64,000 nucleotides of DNA from Cavia porcellus (GCF_034190915.1 NW_026947486.1:17572001-17636000), one strand, 5' to 3'. Positions 11,259 to 22,914 are shown, counted from the stretch's first letter. Made by a program: numbers and translations. The notes: generated by a model not told the origin, from the letters alone.

Positions 11259-11952
11259 TTTGTATATTTCTGTGTTTCAAGTGTTATTTGAAAGCTTCCT
11301 CAGGATCTGTTGTAAATCCCCTTCTATGCTTGGAGCTACTGAGCCTCTGACACCACACTACCCCAAGCCATTGGGCCTGCAGAACCAGTGTCCCTCCTCT
11401 GCCTGCTCAGAACTCCGCAGTTCCAGACAAGCTGGGCCTCAGGGACACTGTGCGCCCACCTGCCCCTTGGAAGATCCACAGCTCTTCAATTGCAGCCGGG
11501 TTAGGGTGCTCTCCACAGGCCACAGTGCCTCAGGAGCCTGTGATCCCTCCCTGCTTGCAGAGATATCCACAGTCCTCTAGGCAAAGGAAGGGACTTCTGC
11601 AGGCACTCCAGATCCGCCCAGCTCCTCCTCTGCAGGAGATGGCTAGGTGCGGCTGGGCTCGGGGGTTAGTGTAGGCCCGCCCATCCGTCAGGAGCTCAGC
11701 AGACTTCCAAGTGTAGCCGGGGGCGATGGGGAGGCAGCTGTAGTGGCCTCTAACCCACTGCTCCACTTCACTGCACCCAGAAGCCTGGGGGGTCCGGAAC
11801 AGTCTGAGATTTGGGCAGACTGTGCTGGGCACTCACCACAGGCTGAGGTGCCTCAGGAAGCTGCGATGCCTCTCTGCTTGCAGAAGTATTCAGTCCTTCA
11901 GACAAAGGAACGGGCTTCTGCAGGGACTCCGGATCCGCCCAGCTCCGAATTC
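11259..11952 (-). promoter_or_regulatory. L1 5' UTR / internal promoter with two monomer-like repeats
   Basis: A GC-rich leader of about 690 bp, unlike its AT-rich surroundings, carrying scattered CpGs. Two diverged copies of a block of about 125 bp end at GATCCGCCCAGCTCC (11611-11625 and 11932-11946), a spacing of 321 bp. Weaker similarity continues upstream, so this looks like two monomers. Monomeric 5' UTRs act as internal promoters in rodent L1s. Promoter activity here is inferred. Confidence 0.8.
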
Positions 11953-11967
11953 CCACATCCCACTCTT

Positions 11968-12882
11968 GAGGAACAATTTTTTGACGTGTACATCGGACAG
12001 CTTTTCTCCACAAGTCTAGAAATATATATTATGATTCTTCAGTTATAAGTGAATATTCCACACATTTTTTCCACCACTGATACTTCTAATGCTATACAGT
12101 CTGCTGTGTCATATGGACTAAACAATAAGACTGCCTACATTATAGTCTGGACCTGCTGAAAAACTTTTTCCTGTTCTGAGTACTGGCAGACCTTAGTGTA
12201 ACCAATTATGTGGATTTTGGCACTATTCCAGATGCCTCTAGAACCAAAGAGACCTGCAAAGTGCTATTCTACTTTGTGGTGAAAAGGGGGATGGAAAAAT
12301 ATTTTCTTTAATGTTGAAAGGATGTCCTGGCATATCCTAGGCCACTGAGGACCTGAAATCTTTACTGATTCTAAGGCAGTTACATGAATTGTCAAAGGGA
12401 TTATCTTCCACTTTTGGAATGTGCATGTCTCTCTTACTGTTGGAAATGTTCTAGGTACTTTTTGCTTAACAGGTTATATTGGCATGATGTTATCAACAGA
12501 CTGAGCCATCATGATATTCTGTGAGATGGATAGCTGATATAGGCCTTCTTAAACTATTTTAGAATGCAGTAAAGGAGAATTAAGGTACCCTTGGGGCAAA
12601 ACAACAAATGTATTTTACTCTGTGTTCTTGATACATGTAAACTATATCTCATTCTATTTTCTGATAATAATGGAAAATAATACTTTCTCAGCTCAACAGG
12701 CATGTACCATGTTCCTAAAATCATGATCATTAAATGTATCAAAGATACTATGTCAAGTGGAAGTATCCGGAATTGGTTGTATTTTCAGTGGTCCTCTTTT
12801 ATCTGCAAGTTCTGTCAAGGTTTTATAAAGATAAGAATGGTGATTTAAATGGAAACATTAGGACAACCTATAAGTTGCAGCC
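11968..12882. other. No gene seen; unrecognised DNA
   Basis: Moderately AT-rich sequence directly after the L1 TSD. It may hold eroded retroelement sequence, but I cannot name a family. No credible reading frame is present. Confidence 0.45.
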
Positions 12883-12934
12883 TATAAGTCTTTAAGTATG
12901 ACAACTTGCAACGTATAAGTCTTTAAGTATGACA
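12883..12934. repeat. Short tandem duplication, period 31
   Basis: TATAAGTCTTTAAGTATGACA occurs at 12883-12903 and 12914-12934, separated by ten bases. The second copy touches the left end of the small DNA transposon that follows. Confidence 0.85.
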
Positions 12935-13115
12935 GTGGTACCTTGGTTCACAAAAACTGCTGTTTGCAAACAATTTGGAAAAATTTTGCTTTTGTTTGTG
13001 AACTCTGTATCCAGTGAATAATACAACTGCAGCTATCTTTTCTTCATGAACATGAACTTGGCCATCTTTTCCAGATTTTCAGATGTAATTAAATTCATAA
13101 ACCAGAGTACCATTG
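12933..13115. mobile_element. Small DNA transposon (MITE-like) with terminal inverted repeats
   Basis: CAGTGGTACCTTGGTT at 12933 is mirrored, with mismatches, by AACCAGAGTACCATTG ending at 13115. The 183-bp body has no coding capacity and is AT-rich with tracts such as TTTGCAAACAATTTGG. The terminal CAGTGGTACC is Tigger-like, but the TSD is not clear, so the family is tentative. Confidence 0.65.
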
Positions 13116-13239
13116 TGTTATGGATTATGAACTGGTGGGCAACTTAATGCCAGCTGAATCACATCAGCATGGCATTGAGCAAAGATGCTCCACCTGAGGA
13201 AAGTTGCCAGAATAAATAGGTGGAGAAGAATGGAGGTGT

Positions 13240-13800
13240 TGAAGGTTAAGACGTTAAGGCATTATTGCATTGTTGTGTTGAGGCATTGTGGGTTCTCCTA
13301 TAAGTTGCCGTTTGAGCTGTTGGTTCTCCTGGAGAGACTTTGGTCCGCACATTGAGCATTGCATCCTGGCTCTGCAGGTGAAGATGTGTGACTCTTGGTC
13401 TCCAGGATGAACTCGTCATGCGGGCTTCCTGGCCACATACCTGACTGTGCTTGTCATTGGAGGAGCTCAGGGCCTCCATATCGTTGAGGATGGCTGTGGT
13501 GCCTTTCAGGACAGCCCTGGTCTTTGTTGTGAGTGTGACTTCTCAGCTCCAGTGTAGAACCCTCATCCCACCAGCACTGGCGTGGACTTTATGGTTTCTA
13601 CCGCTGACCTTTGGGCCTTCCCGGCACAGATCCATAAAACAGACTGGCATGAGTCCTTCTTGTGGGCTCTGGACTTCCATTTGGACTCGAGGGAGGCATT
13701 GTCATGAGTTCTGGGTCTTTATCTGGACTCATGTGAGATACTGCTGTGGGATTTAGGCTCTTGACTAAATCTATGTCTTTGGTGCTGTGGATCGATTTCC
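13240..13800. other. Unrecognised GC-richer block
   Basis: Base composition rises sharply against both flanks. Two diverged similar runs occur near 13650 and 13705 (each ending in TTGGACTC or TGGACTCATG). It resembles part of an LTR or another retroelement, but I cannot assign it. The open frames on either strand are short and show no domain. Confidence 0.4.
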
Positions 13801-15155
13801 TGCATTTTCTTGTGTTAACTCCCAGTGACCATTATAAAAATAATATTATAAACTCCATGTCCTGATTCTAATTGTTCTCTGCACAACCCCTAACTACAAC
13901 ACACTGCAATTCCTCATATTACCTTTAAAAGTATTTCTTTTCATGTATTCCTTTTTTTTTGAAGGGAAAGTGGGCTTTACTTTAGCCGTTCCCACCATTA
14001 TAGTACTCATTCTGGTGGCACAACTAAAAATATACATTTCAGTGATGTCTTGTCAGGCCAAGGAACTAACTACTGTAGATCTAGTGAAACCACTATGATT
14101 CAAATTTGGGTCATGACTCCATTTGTTACATAATCTCTTAATTATCTTCTTTCTAACAGGGGTCCATGAAAATATTTCAAGTATTCAGAAATCAGTGTCA
14201 ACTTGGATTCTGTGCCACATAGTCCTAAAAATATTTGACTCTTTTCTCCTGGATCAGTGTACATTTACCTAAGTGAAATAGCTGTGGATCTTTCTAGGCA
14301 TCAATTTGGGGAATCATGACTGGATTTACAAGTATTTAAGGGTCCTTCTTTCTAGTGAGTTCACTCATTAGGAGGATCTAGGTGGCCATTCAAAGCATCC
14401 TTCAACTATAAATAGCAAAACAACCGATCAGTTATTATAAGCCAAGAGGTTCAGTTTCCAAAAATGAACTCAAGTATAAGATCTGTGCAAGAAATGAACT
14501 GATCAGCCACCTGCTCATCTATCCCTGATTTATTTAATTTCATGGACTCAGTAGTGTCTTGTTTTCCACTAGAAATACCATGTATGTGGTATTGAACATC
14601 TTCTTTGAAAGTCATGGCCCTCCTCTTCAAACTTGTTGCTCATTATTGAAATTATTTTTCTCTGATTGAGAGGGTTATAGCACTGCCACTTAGCCTCTAA
14701 ATTACTAGAACCCTATCAGTCCTGTTTCTATCAGTGAGATCACACCCATAATAGCATATGTTACCATCAGCACTGCTCAACAGAGTATTGCCACCATAAA
14801 GTATTTTTTGTGACACTGATCTCCTGTCACTGTCACATCTCTGAATGCTTTAGTAAATGGTGAATCCTCTTAGTACTTCCCATAAATACAGTCTTTCAAC
14901 AGGTATCATTCCAGTTTTTGCCAGAGTCTTTCGTTGTCTGCCATGGAAATTTTCGTGTTTCTATATAACTTAAAGTAAACCAGTGTTTACTGAGTCAAGA
15001 ATAAGTGGTAGCTAAGGGAAAGTGTGTCAGGGGGAAGAATATGAGGAATGAACATTTAAGGTAGGTATAAGAGTTGGTGGTGCCAATTTGACCCCAGCAA
15101 CATTTAGTAAATAATTCATCTTTAGGACTATTCTTGCTATTCAGGCCAAGGAGTT
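13801..15155. other. No gene seen; unrecognised AT-rich DNA
   Basis: I see no repeat family and no convincing reading frame. A T-run lies at 13952-13961. Confidence 0.45.
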
Positions 15156-16382
15156 AAATCTTGTTTCCTAACCCAAAGGATGGGAAAGAATTTTAGCCAC
15201 CAATCCCTCAGACAAATGATTTATATTTAGAACATATAAAAACTGAAAAACATCAAACCCTCTCCAAATTTAAAGACCCTCTCCAAAAATTGGCATCAAA
15301 GATGAACTCACAGATATCAGATGAAGATATAGAAATTGAAAATAAATGCATAAAGAAATGTTCACCATCACTGGTCATTCAAGAAATACAAATTAAAACA
15401 GCACTGAGATTTCATCTCACCCCAGAAAGAATGGCTGTCTTCAAGAAAACAGTTGATAACAAGTGTTGGCGAGGCTGTGGGGGAGAAGGAAGACTTCACT
15501 GTTTGTGAGACTGCAGACTGGTTCATGCTCTGTGGAAATCAGTATGAAGATTCCTCAAAACACTAGGATTGGAAGCTTCATTCACTGCAGCTATTCCCCT
15601 CCTAGATATTTTCCCAGAAAGATTGAAACATCATGTTACAGACATACATGTGCACCCATAACAGCACAATTTGTGATACCTAAATCCTTGAAACAACCAA
15701 AATGCCCATTAACTTCAGAGTGAATAAAAAAAGTGGTATTTTTATACAATGTAATACTATTTAGCTATAAAAAAGGATAATCTTGTGGCCTTTATAGGTA
15801 TAGGTAACTTGAAAATATCCTCATTAGTGAAATAAACAAGATCCACATGAGTAAATATCACATTGTCTCTCTACTATAAAAAATAGTAAAAACTGACAGA
15901 ATAATGGATCTAAAAAGTAGAATAAATATTGCGAAAGTGAAAGGGAAGGAAAGTGCTCTAAAGAGTATAACGGTATGTATAGTGTGTAAGATAAGTGACC
16001 GTATTACTGAATTTTTGTTGGAACATTGAACAGAAGGATTTGCGTTGTCAATGTCTGTCTAGCCACTAGTTATGCTTTGATTTTGTGACTCTGGCAACTA
16101 TTTTTTAAGACGACAATGGGTAATATCTCAACCAACGAGTCTATGATGTTAATGAATTCAGTATTGTTCTACCCTTCTTTTCAGTTTTTCTATTTTCTTT
16201 AGTTTTCATTTCTTTCTTTGAAAAAAAAGAGAACAATATGCAATATAATAACCATTGTTAAATTTCTTTCATTCTGTTTTGAAACCTATATTGTTATTGT
16301 TTGAATTTGCTGTTGTTTATGTCTTTTGCTTTTTTTTCTGACTTTTCTCTTTTTAAAATAGAAAAAATAAATCCTGTTTCTT
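15156..16382 (+). mobile_element. 5'-truncated L1 (ORF2 C-terminus plus 3' UTR) with imperfect TSD
   Basis: The body at about 15170-16368 begins within the C-terminal third of ORF2, includes the Cys motif region (CWRGCGGEG, near 15465), and runs through a 3' UTR to an A-rich tail at 16360-16370. Stops and a frameshift break ORF2, including a TGA near 15507. AAATCTTGTTTCCT (15156-15169) and AAATCCTGTTTCTT (16369-16382) look like a 14-bp TSD with two changes, which fits an older copy. Confidence 0.88.
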
Positions 16383-17555
16383 GGGATAATCCTCTCAAAT
16401 CAAAAAATCATCCCTTATTCAATCCATGACAGAAGACATTGGTTGAAAATCTTTGAAATAGAGTCCCTTTCCTCCCTTATCAGCCTAGCATTTCCTTGGC
16501 CAGACCATGATGTGACTTGACCATAGTCATTGTCCCAATGATTACAAAAATATACTGAGAACAGATTTTGGGATGGAGAAAAGTACATATGTTATTTTGT
16601 GTAGGAGAAGACTATAAATCTTCTTCAAGCAACTGAGGAAAACCAGCCCTTTGTAGTATTAACATACCGATATCTGCATTGGGAACTGGCATCCTTGAAA
16701 ACTCCAAGTCTTGAAAATTCTTCCAGTCACTGGAAATAGCAATTCCTTGCAGTTTTTTATTGTTACCTATTGTTCTCTGTCTGTCATCTGTCTTTAGTAT
16801 TAATAACTCTGGATATTGACCACTCTCAACACAAATGGTTCTTCACGTTAGCATTAACTACTCAAGACAAAAATCATGAATAAGCAGAAACATGCCTTCC
16901 AGAAGAAGCTTCATTAGAATTTGTGATGGAGTAGTGCAGCCTTGGGAGAACCATGCATAAATTGATCTGGACTGATCTATGAGAGATTGCTTATATAGCA
17001 TGGACATGGGTAAGGGGAGGGACCCCTTAGAGACCTGATTGTGGAGGGCAAAAGATGGAGAAGAGTTATGTAGAGGGGGTGTGGGGCATAACATCCGTGA
17101 TGTGTGGCTAAAATGTGCTACAACTGAAGTAAATATCTCCTGTTGCAGTTGCAGCCCAGCCACAAGACATCTGAGGCAGCCATAGAATAAAAGTAAGTTT
17201 TGGAGAGCATTGAGCCTCTTTGCCTTGTCTCAGTTTAAGCAAAAAAGTGCATCTTTTGGTATATACACCTCCAAATTGGTATCATCAACTCTTATACCTA
17301 CCTTAAATGTTCATTCCTCATATTCCTCCCTGTGACAAACTTTCCCTTAACTACCACTCATTCTTGACTCAAATATTGGAAATGGTTTCTTGCATTTACT
17401 ACTCAATGCAAAGTTACCATACTCATGCTGTCATTTGTTCCTCTCTTATTCAATATAAGGTTATACTCATGAGATCAGTCTTTACATTCTTCTCCTCTAA
17501 TTTTCCCTCCACCTATCTCTCTTCTAATAAAAACCAGACTCCTGTTAGGTTTTTT
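16383..17555. other. No gene seen; possible LTR piece at about 16860-17225
   Basis: Mostly unrecognised. The part from about 16980 is GC-richer and ends with AATAAAAG (near 17186), then a GAGCCTCTTTGCCTTGTCTC stretch, which resembles the polyadenylation and U5 part of an LTR. Ends and TSD are not visible, so this is only a suggestion. Confidence 0.35.
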
Positions 17556-17586
17556 TGTTTGTTTGTTTGTTTTTGGTGTGTGTGTT

Positions 17587-17635
<49 letters not shown>
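17556..17635. repeat. (TTTG)n then (TG)n microsatellite
   Basis: A GTTT run passes into TG repeats, adjoining the 3' tail of the minus-strand B1-ID SINE that follows. Confidence 0.93.
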
Positions 17636-17639
<4 letters not shown>

Positions 17640-17815
17640 GGGGACTGAACTCAGGAGTGAGGTACTACTGATCTACATACTAATCACTTTTCATTTTTAT
17701 ATTTTAAGAGGAACTCTCACAAAGTTTCCAAGGTTGCATTAAAACTGCTAACCTCCTGCCTCAGAACACTGAGTAGCTAAGACTATAGGTATATCTTACC
17801 ATGCCTAATGCTCAT
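17636..17815 (-). mobile_element. B1-ID composite SINE
   Basis: On the complement a 7SL-like B1 part (TAGGCATGGTAAGATATACC, CTACTCAGTGTTCTGAGGC) is followed by a linker and an ID-like tRNA part ending in GTTCAGTCCCCA, then a CA tail. This B1-then-ID order is known from several rodent families as B1-dID. It is diverged. Confidence 0.82.
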
Positions 17816-18266
17816 GTTGGTTTTTTTTGTTTGTTTTGTGTGTGAGTGTGTTTCTGTTTGTGTGTATAAATGAATTACAGACCATTGAAGTTTGTGACAT
17901 AGTAGGATAGAAAAGATATGGTAACAAAAGAAGGTTAAATCATTTCTACTTCTTTTTATCCTACACTTGTTATTTTTGCTGCATAGTAAATCTCACAATA
18001 CTTCATGGTTCAAAACAATACCATTTATTTTTCACACAGACATGAAATTTGTGCAGAGCTTGACAAGGGCTTTTGTCTTTTCCCATTATGGCATCTGATG
18101 ACTGGGACAGATCAGTTAGGGACTAGAGGATCCACTTCCAGGATGCTTCACCTACACATGGCGTTAGTACTGGTTGCCAATAGGGAGCTTAGCTAGGGCT
18201 AAGGGTATCAGAGGTAGCATGGTAGCTGAATTCTAGAATGAACATCCACTCTGGGTGTTAAGAGGT
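17816..18266. other. No gene seen; unrecognised
   Basis: T- and TG-rich at 17820-17870, then ordinary sequence. Nothing is recognised. Confidence 0.4.

Positions 18267-18309
<43 letters not shown>
18267..18309. repeat. (TG)n microsatellite
   Basis: About 21 TG units, forming the CA tail of the adjoining minus-strand SINE. Confidence 0.95.
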
Positions 18310-18311
<2 letters not shown>

Positions 18312-18452
18312 AAAGGACTGAACCCAGGGCCTTCTCAATGAGCTATATCTCCAACCCTTTTATAATTTTTATTTTGAAATAAGGTCTTGCTAAGCGGCTA
18401 AATTGCCCACGATACTGGGATTACAGGTGTGCAGCACCATACTCAGACCAGA
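18310..18452 (-). mobile_element. B1-ID composite SINE
   Basis: The complement begins CTGAGTATGGTGCTGCACAC and CTGTAATCCCAG (B1 part, pol III A-box region), passes a TTTCAAAATAAAAA linker, and ends with an ID-like AGCTCATTGAGAAGGCC and GGGTTCAGTCC. It has the same architecture as the copy at 17636-17815 and is better preserved. Confidence 0.87.
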
Positions 18453-19124
18453 AAGCATGCAATTTTAGAGAGAAAACAAAAAGAACATATGTGCATGGCT
18501 AGGGGAAGCATACTTGTGCAGTTGCATGCTGTGTATAATCATACATGCATGCTATGTATATACCACATGTATATATTACTGTGTGTCTGTGTACCCACAT
18601 ATGCATGTGCATTGAGTGTACATATGATTGTTCATTTGTGTTGGTGAGACTGTAAGTATATGTCAGCACATGTACACATTGTCCTGTGCAGTGTGTTATT
18701 TTCATGAGGATATTAATCTTTACTGATAGTTCTACAATGACTGGGAGAATTTCTGCAAGACTAAATAATACCATCATAGTCAAAAAAATTGAGTTCAGAC
18801 TAAATGTATATAATTTTCAGGGATATGTATGTTAGCACAAGCTATAACATTTTCTCCAAATGGCCCCTTCACTTACAAAACTAAATATGAAAACTTATCT
18901 GAATCAGTTTATTTCAAGTGATGTAGTTCTGGGAACGTTAGAGATTTTTTTCTGATACAATTCAGGAGATATTGTAGAGAAATCTACTGTATTTTCCCTG
19001 ACATGTATACCTCAATGCTTAGAAGTATCTGAGAATAATGCTACTGAAATGATCTATTTGTTTCTGGTTTGAATTGACTGGTTAAAAAAACATAGTACAT
19101 TTTGTCTTTAAAAAAATAAATACA
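18453..19124. other. No gene seen; unrecognised AT-rich DNA
   Basis: The sequence near 18530-18660 is rich in alternating ATG/TGT/CAT words. No family or gene is recognised. Confidence 0.4.
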
Positions 19125-19245
19125 AAAATGAGACAGTGGTGAAGCCAGTGTCTCACTGGAAGGGGGATTGCAAATTCTAAGCTAGTGAGACCCTGTCTCA
19201 AAAATGAAATGAAATAAAATGAAATAAAACTTTAAAAAAGAGAAA
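19125..19245 (+). mobile_element. B1 SINE 3' fragment with simple tail
   Basis: It ends in GAGACCCTGTCTCAAAAATG, the typical 3' end of B1, followed by a (GAAATAAAAT)-like tail. The 5' portion is too eroded to define. Confidence 0.65.
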
Positions 19246-19261
19246 GAGTTGTAGCTCCCTC

Positions 19262-19400
19262 ATCAGTGTATTATGGTGTTCATTTTGGAGATATGAGATC
19301 TTTCACCTGTTTGGTTAAATTTATCCCTAGATATTTTATTATTTGTTGTTGTTGTTGTTAACTATTTGAATGAAATTGTTTTCTTGATTTCTTTTTTTTT
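19262..19400 (-). mobile_element. Ancient L1M ORF2 fragment
   Basis: The plus-strand run TTCACCTGTTTGGTTAAATT TATCCCTAG, then ATTTTATT, is the complement of a well-known part of old mammalian L1 ORF2. A (TTG)n expansion is present at 19344-19358. Confidence 0.75.
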
Positions 19401-19460
19401 ATAAGAAAGCATATGTTATTGCTTGAACAAGGAGCTTTGAGTTATAATATGTCCTTGTGA

Positions 19461-20204
19461 TTGTTTTTAATTTTGAAAAGAATAAACCCAAATGAGAAAA
19501 AAATGGGGTCATTCAAAACAAAAGGATGGACACAGTACATAATTTAAAACCACAATACAAGGTGTTCTATAAGGGTTACCATGATGTCTCTTGTTATCTT
19601 CAATAAAATTGCCCATATCATCAGGTACAATAAAATTGAACATCGCAGTACAGAACAAAATCAATAAAAACAAAACATTGGAGACATTGTAAGACTTCAA
19701 AAGAGAGTAATAGTCAAACCAGAATGGGTATCATAGTGAATATTATTGTCTTCAGAGTAGTTGCCTATACTTTCAGACTTGATATTATCAAAAATAGCAT
19801 ATGAATAAAATCAGTCAAGACAAGATGGTGTTTGAACAAGACAGATTAAAATAAAATCCATCAAAACAAGGCAGTGAAAGCAACACAGGATTTCCAATTA
19901 AGTTAATAAGAAATTAAAAATGATTACTGTAGTATATACTGCTGTCTTTGGAATACCTGTCTATGCCCTCAAATCTAGTACAAGTAGACAAACTGGAACA
20001 GAATATAGCCAAACTAAACAGAGTGATGAAAGCAATATGGGCTTCAAATCATGATACAAGGTTACCAATGTCCTCTGCCTTCCCTATTTAGACAATTTCT
20101 CCCTTTTCACTCTCACAGGGTGCATTATACATTTTGTACCCCACTAACTCCTTTAGTTTTTAGATTAGGAAGGCAACCCACTATTTACCTAAGTTGTTCT
20201 GAAA
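19461..20204 (-). other. L1 3' UTR with three diverged tandem repeats
   Basis: Repeat marks (forms of ACA-GG/AAG-ACTTC) lie at about 19685, 19883 and 20034. The last two are 151 bp apart, the same period as in the full-length L1's 3' UTR. The first interval is longer (about 198) owing to an apparent insertion. Confidence 0.7.
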
Positions 20205-20654
20205 GTTTTTACCCCTTGGTCTCAGACTGTATCCATTTACCTACAGTAGCCTCAAAGTTTTCCTTTCTTATAGCTGAGTAGTTCTCCATTCTATAATACT
20301 GGTATGTCTTTCCAAACAATTTGCAGCTGATGGGCAAGTTACCCCCACTTTTTTCTGGTTGCCTGTCATATAGAGCATTATTTTCTGATCTTTGACTTTC
20401 AGTACATAAACCTTCTTTCAGGTTAATTATACTTCTTATATAGAGCATCTTGATGGACCCTATCTCCTGGTCCACTCTAGCTGTGTTTCTTTTTAGTAAT
20501 GTATTGATGCTATCCATGTTAGCAATTACGGCCAATCTTCTCTGCCTCATCTCTGCCATGCTATTCTGCTGCCACTGGTTGTCTACTTTTCCCCTTTATA
20601 CCACTGTCTGCCCCATTCAGTGAGCCTCTTCTGTCTCTGTTCTTGAAATCATGG

Positions 20655-21670
20655 TCTTTTTTCTCTCTCTAGAATGTCCTTCGGGATATTTTGAAGGGTT
20701 GGATTTGTGGTCATGAACTCCCCTAGTTCTTCTTTGTCATGGATGCATCTTGTTTCTCCATTAATTTTTAGAGATAGATTTTCCAGGTACATCAATCTGG
20801 GTTGGAGGTTAGTTTCTTTCAGGGCTTGGAATACTTTGCCTCAAGCTCTTCTTGATTTGATGATTTGTGCTGAGAAATCTGTCATGATTCTGATTAGTTT
20901 TCCCTTATAGGTGATCTGTTTATTTTCTCTGACAGCTTTTAATATTCTGTTCTTGTGCTGAATTTGTGGGATCTTGATTATTATATGTCTGGGTGTAGAT
21001 CTATTTTGGTTGTAGCTGGCTGGAGTTCTGTACACCTCATATACCTGAATAACATTTCCTTTTCCTATGCTTGGGAAGTTTTCTTTAATTATTTCTGTAA
21101 ATAGCCTTTGTATTTCCTTTGTATTTTGCTATCATTTGTTGTATTTACCCCTGATTCTTCACTCACATTTTTTATTCTAAAGTTATAGATTCCCTTGTCG
21201 TATTCTAGCCTTTGTATTGTTGCTTCCTGGTTCCTTGTTAATTTTAAGAGATCTTTCCTTTCATGATCACACACTGCAAACTTATCTTCAAGGTTTGATA
21301 GTCTATCTTTAGTTTCTTTAAGCAGTTTTGCCAGCTTTCAATGGAGCTTTTAATTTCCTGGTAGTCTCTTTGAATCTGTTTCATGTATTCTAGACTTTTT
21401 TTATTCTTCATCAAAGGTTTTTCTCATTTTCCTATGCCCCCATTCTTCCATCTGTATCTTCATGAGAGGTACTTAGCATTATTTTTATTATATCATCCTT
21501 TACTTCTTTAGAATTTCTATATTTAGTTGTTTTATAATGTCACAAAGATAATTCTTTATGTCAGATGCTGCTTTTTCAGACACCCTGATCTCTCCTGTGT
21601 TTACCTCTTCTGGGCCAGTAGTGCTTGGGTTGGAGGCTGGAGAAGTCCTTTTGTTTCTTCTTCCTGTCAT
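20655..21670 (-). pseudogene. L1 ORF1, broken
   Basis: It starts at ATG 21670 on the complement (MTGRRNKRTS...). A coiled-coil region, the RRM-like region and the C-terminal YKGKLIRIMTDFS motif (near 20890) can be followed in different frames, showing several indels and stops. Length matches an intact ORF1. Confidence 0.8.
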
Positions 21671-22437
21671 GTTTCTGGTTTCTTCCAGATGAGTGGATAG
21701 TGGGAGTCCCTGGCTTTTCCTGTATTGGTTATATTTTCTCTGAGGAGTGCTGATTATGGATTGCCATTCTCTCCAGTCTGCTTAAGACCACTGAACTACA
21801 AGCAGTGGCAGGGCAGGCTGGGCCCTCCCTTCTGAGCTGGTCAAGCTCAGGGAGTCTTCACTATGCTATTGTGTGCCACATGGAGGGGGCCAGTTAGGTA
21901 TAGCTTCAAGGAGACCTTGTCCTTTGTGCACAGAGGTGGGACTAAGTCCAGGAAATTCTCACCAATCTTCTCTATGCTAGGAGTGGCTGACTGAATCTGC
22001 TGCAGTTCTGGTTCTGGCCATATCCTGCCAGACTCCAAAATGTTGCCTGGCCATTTGCCAACTCCCGTGGGTGGACTGATTTCTGCACACTCACTGCATC
22101 CCAGTACAGATCTCTGAGCTGAGTGCTTTTCTCTACTCTGCTGCTCCCTTCTGTAACCTCTTTCTCCTCTAAGACCCTCAGGCTCGCCAACCTCCAACTT
22201 CACCAGGACCAAGTACCTGCAGATTCCAGTGGTGTTTTGTACACAACGGGACTGGCTCTGTTGAGGGCAAGTCTGGCTACAGCCTTTTTTTTTTTTTTAG
22301 TTTCTTCCTGGTCAAGAGGATCTATCTCCTTCTATCCAGTCTTCTCCAGGATTTTTTTTCTAGCATCTGAGCTGTTTCTCTCAGAGAGGCTCTTTATTTT
22401 GCTGCTTACTGATCCACCATCTTCCCAGCTTCCCCTT
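21671..22437 (-). promoter_or_regulatory. L1 5' UTR of a second type
   Basis: A GC-rich leader of about 770 bp that shows no visible relation to the 5' UTR at 11259-11952. The element's first bases (complement of 22437) read GGGGAAGCTGGGAAGATGG. A T-run at 22287-22299 lies inside. Promoter activity is inferred from its position. Confidence 0.7.
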
Positions 22438-22440
22438 TAA

Positions 22441-22890
22441 TGAAATTTTAAAATTTCCTGTCTTCTTCGATCTACTTATTGTTCTGGAGCCTATTTTTAA
22501 TATTTATATGCATTTTTAAAGTTTCCAAAGGTTTAATTATTGATTTATAGTTTTATTTTATTGTTTTCAGTAAAGATGTACAACATGATTTCAATTTTTT
22601 TTAATTTTATTTAAGGAGAAAAAAACAGAAAAAGGGTACAAGTTATACAGAATTTCAGAAAAAATAAACAGTAGGAAATCACTAGTTAATTGCATATTGT
22701 CATCTTAGAAATAGTTGTTGAAATTACAAAATTAAAGCATATAAATCTGTTAAAATTTATTTTGATTTTGTGGCCTACAATATGATCTTTCTTAGAGAAT
22801 TTTCTATCTGTTGTTAAGAATACATAGTGTTCAACTGTGGGATAGAATACCAAGTAAATGTTTTCCTATTTGGTCTAGGGTGCAGTTTAT
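22441..22890 (-). mobile_element. Ancient L1M ORF2 fragment, itself interrupted
   Basis: Landmarks such as the complement of TTATTGATTTATAGTTTTAT and GATTTTGTGGCCTACAATATG are the endonuclease-end region of old L1. Between about 22597 and 22735 lies a piece of young L1 3' UTR, after which the L1M sequence resumes. Confidence 0.75.
22597..22735 (-). mobile_element. Short young L1 3' end within L1M
   Basis: About 140 bp matching the terminal 3' UTR of the full-length L1 (compare 5290-5450): T-rich end, ACAAGTTATACAGAATTTC, and AGGAAATCACTAGTTAAT. It is a severely 5'-truncated insertion. No clean TSD could be defined because the junction is T-rich. Confidence 0.75.
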
Positions 22891-22914
22891 TTTGCTGTTT
22901 CTTTATTTTTCTAC

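Larger units (their letters stand above)
5287..11952 (-). mobile_element. Full-length young L1 retrotransposon (6.67 kb)
   Basis: In element order (minus strand): GC-rich 5' UTR 11952-11259, ORF1 11258-10206, a 19-bp spacer, ORF2 10186-6347, 3' UTR 6346-5299, and a poly(A) tail (plus-strand T run at 5285-5296). A perfect 15-bp TSD brackets it. ORF1 is open. ORF2 keeps one frame along its whole length with just two nonsense codons. It is the best-preserved element in the window and a relative of the 705-2246 insertion. Confidence 0.97.
19461..22437 (-). mobile_element. L1 with both ends but most of ORF2 missing
   Basis: In element order: 5' UTR 22437-21671, ORF1 21670 to about 20655, start of ORF2 about 20620-20340, then a jump to the ORF2 C-terminus (about 20335-20205) and a 3' UTR ending near 19461. 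About 3.4 kb of ORF2 is absent. The 5' end reads as an element start (complement GGGGAAGCTGGGAAGATGG). No clear TSD was found. It sits among older L1M pieces. Confidence 0.85.

Noticed and set aside
11239..12048. Overlapping plus- and minus-strand open frames of 74-133 codons
   Set aside because: They lie in the GC-rich L1 5' UTR, where stop codons are rare. Protein features are absent and the frames cross the element's boundary.
13246..13756. GC-richer block as a host exon
   Set aside because: No conserved domain or splice-flanked open frame could be seen, and the frames on both strands are short. It is more like retroelement debris.
19369..22450. AATGAAATT near 19369 and 22440 as TSD of the L1 at 19461-22437
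   Set aside because: The left copy does not abut the 3' tail, and the sequence is too AT-rich for a 9-base match to mean much.
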